A stretch of 8,637 nt of DNA from Candidatus Omnitrophota bacterium (GTDB lineage Bacteria; Omnitrophota; Gorgyraeia; Zapsychrales; JANLHA01): contig JAHFFS010000050.1 in the NCBI GenBank assembly GCA_023247815.1, positions 1-8,637 of the forward strand, read 5' to 3'. The notes below the pieces were generated by a model. The model was given only the letters and a program-made list of their open reading frames with translations, was not told the origin of the DNA and did no database searches. Made by a program: the position numbers and the translations under genes. Of this stretch, positions 5,652-8,637 are shown piece after piece (position 1 is the stretch's first letter; each line of letters starts with the position of its first letter).

Positions 5652-6935
5652 ATGAACATGCGAAGTTTACGTAGTTTTGTTTTTCTCGGACTGCTCGGAT
5701 TGATTTGCTATGGCTTTCCGTCAGCAGCGGCGGCTGGTGAAGTTGATGTCCTGGTCAATAAGCTGGTGGAGAAGGGGCTCCTTACTCCCATGGAGGCGCA
5801 GATCATCGTCGATGAATCCGCGCAGCATGTCGCTAAAGAAATCGCGGAAGGAAAATCCGCGACTTTACCGGCTTGGGTACAGAACATGAAACTCAAAGGT
5901 GACTTGCGTGTTCGTTATCAATATGAACGAAAAAGCAGCAATACCGACGCGAGGGAGCGGGGACGTCTCCGTTATCGTCTAGGGATTGAGACGAAAGTTG
6001 TTGAGAATGTCAAGGCGGCGGCTGGTTTTGCCAGTGGTGGGCCGGATCCGCGTTCTACGAACCAAACATTTGAGGATTCCTTTGCTCATGGGGACCTCCG
6101 TTTGGATTATACCTACGCGGAATGGACGCCAGTCAAAGAAGCAAAAATCGCGTTGGGAAAATTTGACGCGAAGAATTATATCTGGGCACCAACGGACATG
6201 CTGTGGGACACGGATATCCGTCCAGCGGGTGGGTCGATCAATTATGAAAGAAATATTACCGGTGATATCGATGGATTCGCGAATACCGGTGTTTGGGTCA
6301 TGGATGAAAATGCCAATAGTGACCGGCCGGCACCCTTTTTAACCTTTCTACAATCCGGCGTTAAGTGGGGTAATGAAAAAGTCGACGCTAAGTTCGCCGG
6401 CAATTACTATAATTTTCACGGTGCGCAGGGCCGGGCTCTGGATTGGTGCCGCGGGACCAATACCGGTATTACGAAAACAAATAACGACGGTGGTTGCAGC
6501 GGCGGATTAACGTATGATTATAATGCCGCGGGTTTCTCGACGGAACTTGGGGCTGCTAAATTATTCGGTGGCCTATCTTTAAATGTTGATGAAAGGATTG
6601 CGGTTTTCATGGACTTTATCCACAATACTGATGCCAATGATAACACCAACGGCTGGACAACAGGGATGAGGTTCGGCAACGCGAAGCTCAAGGAAAAAGG
6701 CCAATGGCAGGCCTCCTATATGTTCACCCGTCTTGAGAAGGACGCCTGGCTCGATGTTCTTCCGGATTCCGACCGTAAAGGCGGCGATACCAATATCAGG
6801 GGCCATGAATTGTTGTTGGAATATGGCCTGAATAAAAACGTGACCTTAGGAATTGATTATTATCAGACCGCGAGGCTCACGGGAACGAAAGACCCTGAGC
6901 GACTTATACAGTTGGATACGGTTTTCAAGTTTTAA
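5652..6935 (+). CDS. Outer-membrane beta-barrel porin (Porin_5-like), probably Pho-regulated
   Basis: This 427-residue exported protein should form a channel in the outer membrane. Residues 1-28 are a signal peptide: Arg-containing N-region, hydrophobic FVFLGLLGLICYGF and a likely cleavage in PSAAAAG. Next comes a helical periplasmic-type segment (about 30-72, VDVLVNKLVEKGLLTPMEAQIIVDES), a feature of putative porins of the Porin_5 kind. The barrel runs from about 76 to the end, with alternating strands such as LKGDLRVRYQYER and a terminal Phe as expected for the assembly signal (LDTVFKF). Cys266 and Cys282 lie in one Gly/Asn-rich loop and could form a disulphide. The ATG at 5652 lacks a strong Shine-Dalgarno sequence (AAAAGAAAAG upstream); ATG 5658 is a possible alternative. 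It is followed by pstS after 42 bp and preceded by a candidate Pho box. Phosphate as the solute is inferred from context only. Confidence 0.85.
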   Translation: MNMRSLRSFVFLGLLGLICYGFPSAAAAGEVDVLVNKLVEKGLLTPMEAQIIVDESAQHVAKEIAEGKSATLPAWVQNMKLKGDLRVRYQYERKSSNTDARERGRLRYRLGIETKVVENVKAAAGFASGGPDPRSTNQTFEDSFAHGDLRLDYTYAEWTPVKEAKIALGKFDAKNYIWAPTDMLWDTDIRPAGGSINYERNITGDIDGFANTGVWVMDENANSDRPAPFLTFLQSGVKWGNEKVDAKFAGNYYNFHGAQGRALDWCRGTNTGITKTNNDGGCSGGLTYDYNAAGFSTELGAAKLFGGLSLNVDERIAVFMDFIHNTDANDNTNGWTTGMRFGNAKLKEKGQWQASYMFTRLEKDAWLDVLPDSDRKGGDTNIRGHELLLEYGLNKNVTLGIDYYQTARLTGTKDPERLIQLDTVFKF

Positions 6936-6977
6936 TCAGGAAATGGAACGGACCAAATATAAGAGAGGAGCTATAAG

Positions 6978-7856
6978 ATGAACGGGAAGTTAAAAAAGTT
7001 AAGTTTGGGACTTGCCATTTTTCTAGCGCTGAGTCAAGTCAGTTATGCGAAGGACATGATGCAGATCAAGGGATCAGATACCCTCATCAATCTTGTCCAG
7101 CGATTAGCAGAAGTGTATATGGAAAAAAATCCTGGGAAGTATATCGCGGTGACCGGCGGTGGATCCGGGACCGGTGTGGCTGCTTTGATCAACGGTAAAT
7201 GCGATATCGCCAATTCTTCACGCAACATGGAACCCAAAGAAATTGAACAGGCGATGAGCGTTAATGTTAACCCACAGCGAGCGGTGATTGCCATGGATGG
7301 ATTGACGGTTGTCATCAATGCCAGCAATCCGGTCGATAAATTAACGGTCGATCAGATTGGTAAGATTTTCCGAGGGGAGATCACCAATTGGAAGGATGTT
7401 GGTGGTCAAGACATGTCGATCAATTTATACGGTCGCCAGTCTAACTCTGGGACCTATGTGTTTTTTCGTGATGTGGTTCTCGCGGGCGAATATTCACAAC
7501 ACATGAATCATATGAACGGCAACGCCCAGATTATCGAGAGCGTTAAGCAAGACGCGTCAGGAATCGGTTATGTTGGGGTGGGGTATGGGAAGGACGTCAC
7601 CGGAATCACGGTTGTTAAAGTCGCCGGTCGTCCTGGTGGTGAGTACTCGAGTCCTTTGAACACAGCGGATGTGTTAAGTGGAAAATACCCGATCGCCCGT
7701 CCGCTCAATCAATATATCAATGGTACTCCGTCGGAAAGAATCAAGGATTTCATTAACTTTGAGCTCAGCGAAGAGGGCCAGAAAATCGCGGAAGAGGAAG
7801 GATTTTTTCGCATTCCCGGTGAATATGTCGAGTTCAATAAGCGCTTAGGGTTATAG
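6978..7856 (+). CDS. pstS: PstS-family periplasmic phosphate-binding protein
   Basis: This 292-residue protein is the soluble receptor of the high-affinity PstSCAB phosphate ABC transporter. Residues 1-24 are a signal peptide (KLKK, hydrophobic LGLAIFLALS, cleavage after VSYA); no lipobox Cys is present, so it should be free in the periplasm. The mature protein has the segments that wrap the oxyanion in this family: GSDT (32-35), GGGSGTG (60-66), SSR (80-82) and RQSNSGT (153-159). The rest is an uninterrupted two-lobe binding-protein fold ending in FFRIPGEYVEF. GAGAGGAG at 6963-6970 stands 7 nt before the ATG. The gene follows the porin by 42 bp, probably on one transcript, and pstC follows after 106 bp that contain a hairpin. 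Position 82 is Arg where the E. coli protein has an Asp that contacts protonated phosphate, a variation common in shorter PstS homologues as I recall. Confidence 0.93.
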   Translation: MNGKLKKLSLGLAIFLALSQVSYAKDMMQIKGSDTLINLVQRLAEVYMEKNPGKYIAVTGGGSGTGVAALINGKCDIANSSRNMEPKEIEQAMSVNVNPQRAVIAMDGLTVVINASNPVDKLTVDQIGKIFRGEITNWKDVGGQDMSINLYGRQSNSGTYVFFRDVVLAGEYSQHMNHMNGNAQIIESVKQDASGIGYVGVGYGKDVTGITVVKVAGRPGGEYSSPLNTADVLSGKYPIARPLNQYINGTPSERIKDFINFELSEEGQKIAEEEGFFRIPGEYVEFNKRLGL

Positions 7857-7930
7857 AGTCGTCAGTCTCAAGCCACAAGTCCCAAGTGTCAAGCTAGATG
7901 TTTTAACTTGCAACTTGGGACTTGTAACTC
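7856..7930. repeat. Inverted heptad array, copy 3, with a 13-bp perfect stem (pstS-pstC gap)
   Basis: Forward units are GAGTCGT, CAGTCTC, AAGCCAC, AAGTCCC, AAGTGTC and AAGCTAG, running from 7856 to 7897. Inverted units TTAACTT, GCAACTT, GGGACTT and GTAACTC run from 7903 to 7930. ACAAGTCCCAAGT (7875-7887) is the exact reverse complement of 7913-7925. After two mismatches the stem continues with CAAG (7890-7893) and CTTG (7907-7910), closing a 13-nt loop. No T-tract follows. The position directly after pstS could stabilise its message or lower pstC expression relative to pstS. Confidence 0.8.
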
Positions 7931-7962
7931 GGAACAATTTGAGTTAAAGTCAGATTCTCCGT

Positions 7963-8637
7963 ATGCATCATCAAAAAGAGAATATCATCAAATCTTTTTT
8001 CTTCCTTAACGGCTTATTGGTCGTTATTGCCTTGTTGGGGATTTTTCTTCTTCTGCTTTTTAATGCCCTGCCGACATTTAAGGATGTCAAGCTTGCAGAA
8101 TTTATTTTTGGCACCAACTGGAATCCTTCTGCTTATCTGGAATCTTCTTACGGTATCCTTTCGCAGGTTGTCAGTACACTTATGGTCACCATCGGATCTT
8201 TGATTATCGCGGTTCCTTTAGGGATCGGGACCGCGGCCTACCTTTCCGACGTCGCCAGTCCGCGGGTGCGCGAGATCGCTAAACCTGTTGTTGAAATTTT
8301 GGCCGGCATTCCATCGGTCGTCGTTGGATTTCTTGGGATTGTTTTAGTGGGGCCCCTGATCGCCAAAGTAACAGGGAATTATAGTGGGTTGAACGCGTTA
8401 AACGGTTCGGTGCTGTTAGCGGTGATGTCGCTTCCAACCATTGTCAGTTTGTCGGAAGACGCTTTGGGCAGTGTTCCCAAATCTTATACCGAGGCATCGC
8501 TGGCTTTGGGAGGCAACCCTTGGCAGACGTTGGTCCGTGTCAAAATTCCTGCGGCGAGTTCTGGGATCCTTGCGGCATCGATGTTAGGGATGGGCCGCGC
8601 CATCGGCGAGACCATGACCGTTTTGATGGCCACTGGA
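7963..8637 (+). CDS. pstC: Phosphate ABC transporter permease PstC (3' end outside window)
   Basis: The frame is open from ATG 7963 to the window edge, giving 225 codons, roughly three quarters of a typical PstC. It encodes an inner-membrane permease subunit that pairs with PstA to form the phosphate channel driven by the PstB ATPase. A first membrane helix lies at about residues 14-36 (NGLLVVIALLGIFLLLLFNALP). The motif region SSYGILSQVVSTLMVTIGSLIIAVPLGIGTAAYLSDVAS follows, then EILAGIPSVVVGFLGIVLVGP, both typical of PstC. The EAA loop that contacts the ATPase is clear from Glu177 (EASLALGGNPWQTLVRVKIP), followed by GRAIGETMTVLMATG. The ATG is preceded by no good Shine-Dalgarno sequence, so the start is moderately certain; it matches the usual short N-terminus before the first helix. 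pstA, pstB and phoU are expected downstream. Confidence 0.93.
   Translation, partial: MHHQKENIIKSFFFLNGLLVVIALLGIFLLLLFNALPTFKDVKLAEFIFGTNWNPSAYLESSYGILSQVVSTLMVTIGSLIIAVPLGIGTAAYLSDVASPRVREIAKPVVEILAGIPSVVVGFLGIVLVGPLIAKVTGNYSGLNALNGSVLLAVMSLPTIVSLSEDALGSVPKSYTEASLALGGNPWQTLVRVKIPAASSGILAASMLGMGRAIGETMTVLMATG

Overview
The window looks like chromosomal DNA from a diderm (Gram-negative-type) bacterium. It encodes an outer-membrane beta-barrel porin with a signal peptide and a terminal Phe, a periplasmic binding protein and a full PhoR-type sensor kinase. All recognisable genes lie on the + strand and are intact, apart from the two cut by the window edges. The species cannot be named from the sequence. 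The porin type and the intergenic repeats would suit an uncultured lineage such as Omnitrophota or a deltaproteobacterium-like group, but that is only an impression.

Layout. Positions 3-365 hold the 3' end of an unrecognised gene. An exodeoxyribonuclease III gene (xth, 436-1188) follows, then a small two-CBS-domain protein (1327-1797) and a soluble PAS-GAF-GGDEF diguanylate cyclase (1852-3261) with intact catalytic and product-inhibition motifs. The second half is a phosphate-starvation locus: a PhoB-type response regulator (3348-4037), a translationally coupled PhoR-type histidine kinase (about 4040-5470), an outer-membrane porin (5652-6935), a PstS-type phosphate-binding protein (6978-7856) and the first 225 codons of the permease PstC (7963 to the window end).

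How the genes work together. PhoR and PhoB would sense and transmit phosphate limitation. The gap before the porin holds four 7-bp half-sites at an exact 11-bp period, followed 9 bp later by a -10-like hexamer. This is the architecture of a double Pho box, so porin-pstS-pstC reads as a PhoB-activated transport unit: the porin takes solute across the outer membrane, PstS captures phosphate in the periplasm, and PstC (with PstA and PstB presumably downstream) moves it inward. That assignment is an inference from motif spacing and context.

The intergenic gaps are unusual. Three of them (365-422, 3267-3338, 7856-7930) contain the same element: a run of degenerate heptads of the form AAGTCYC, then a run of the same heptads inverted. 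Two other gaps hold different inverted repeats (1808-1836 and 5498-5541) that resemble REP-type palindromes. A G8 tract sits 3 nt before the start codon of the diguanylate cyclase. I found no CRISPR array, tRNA, rRNA, insertion sequence or phage gene, and no convincing wholly new multi-gene system. The least ordinary content is the heptad elements and the porin promoter.
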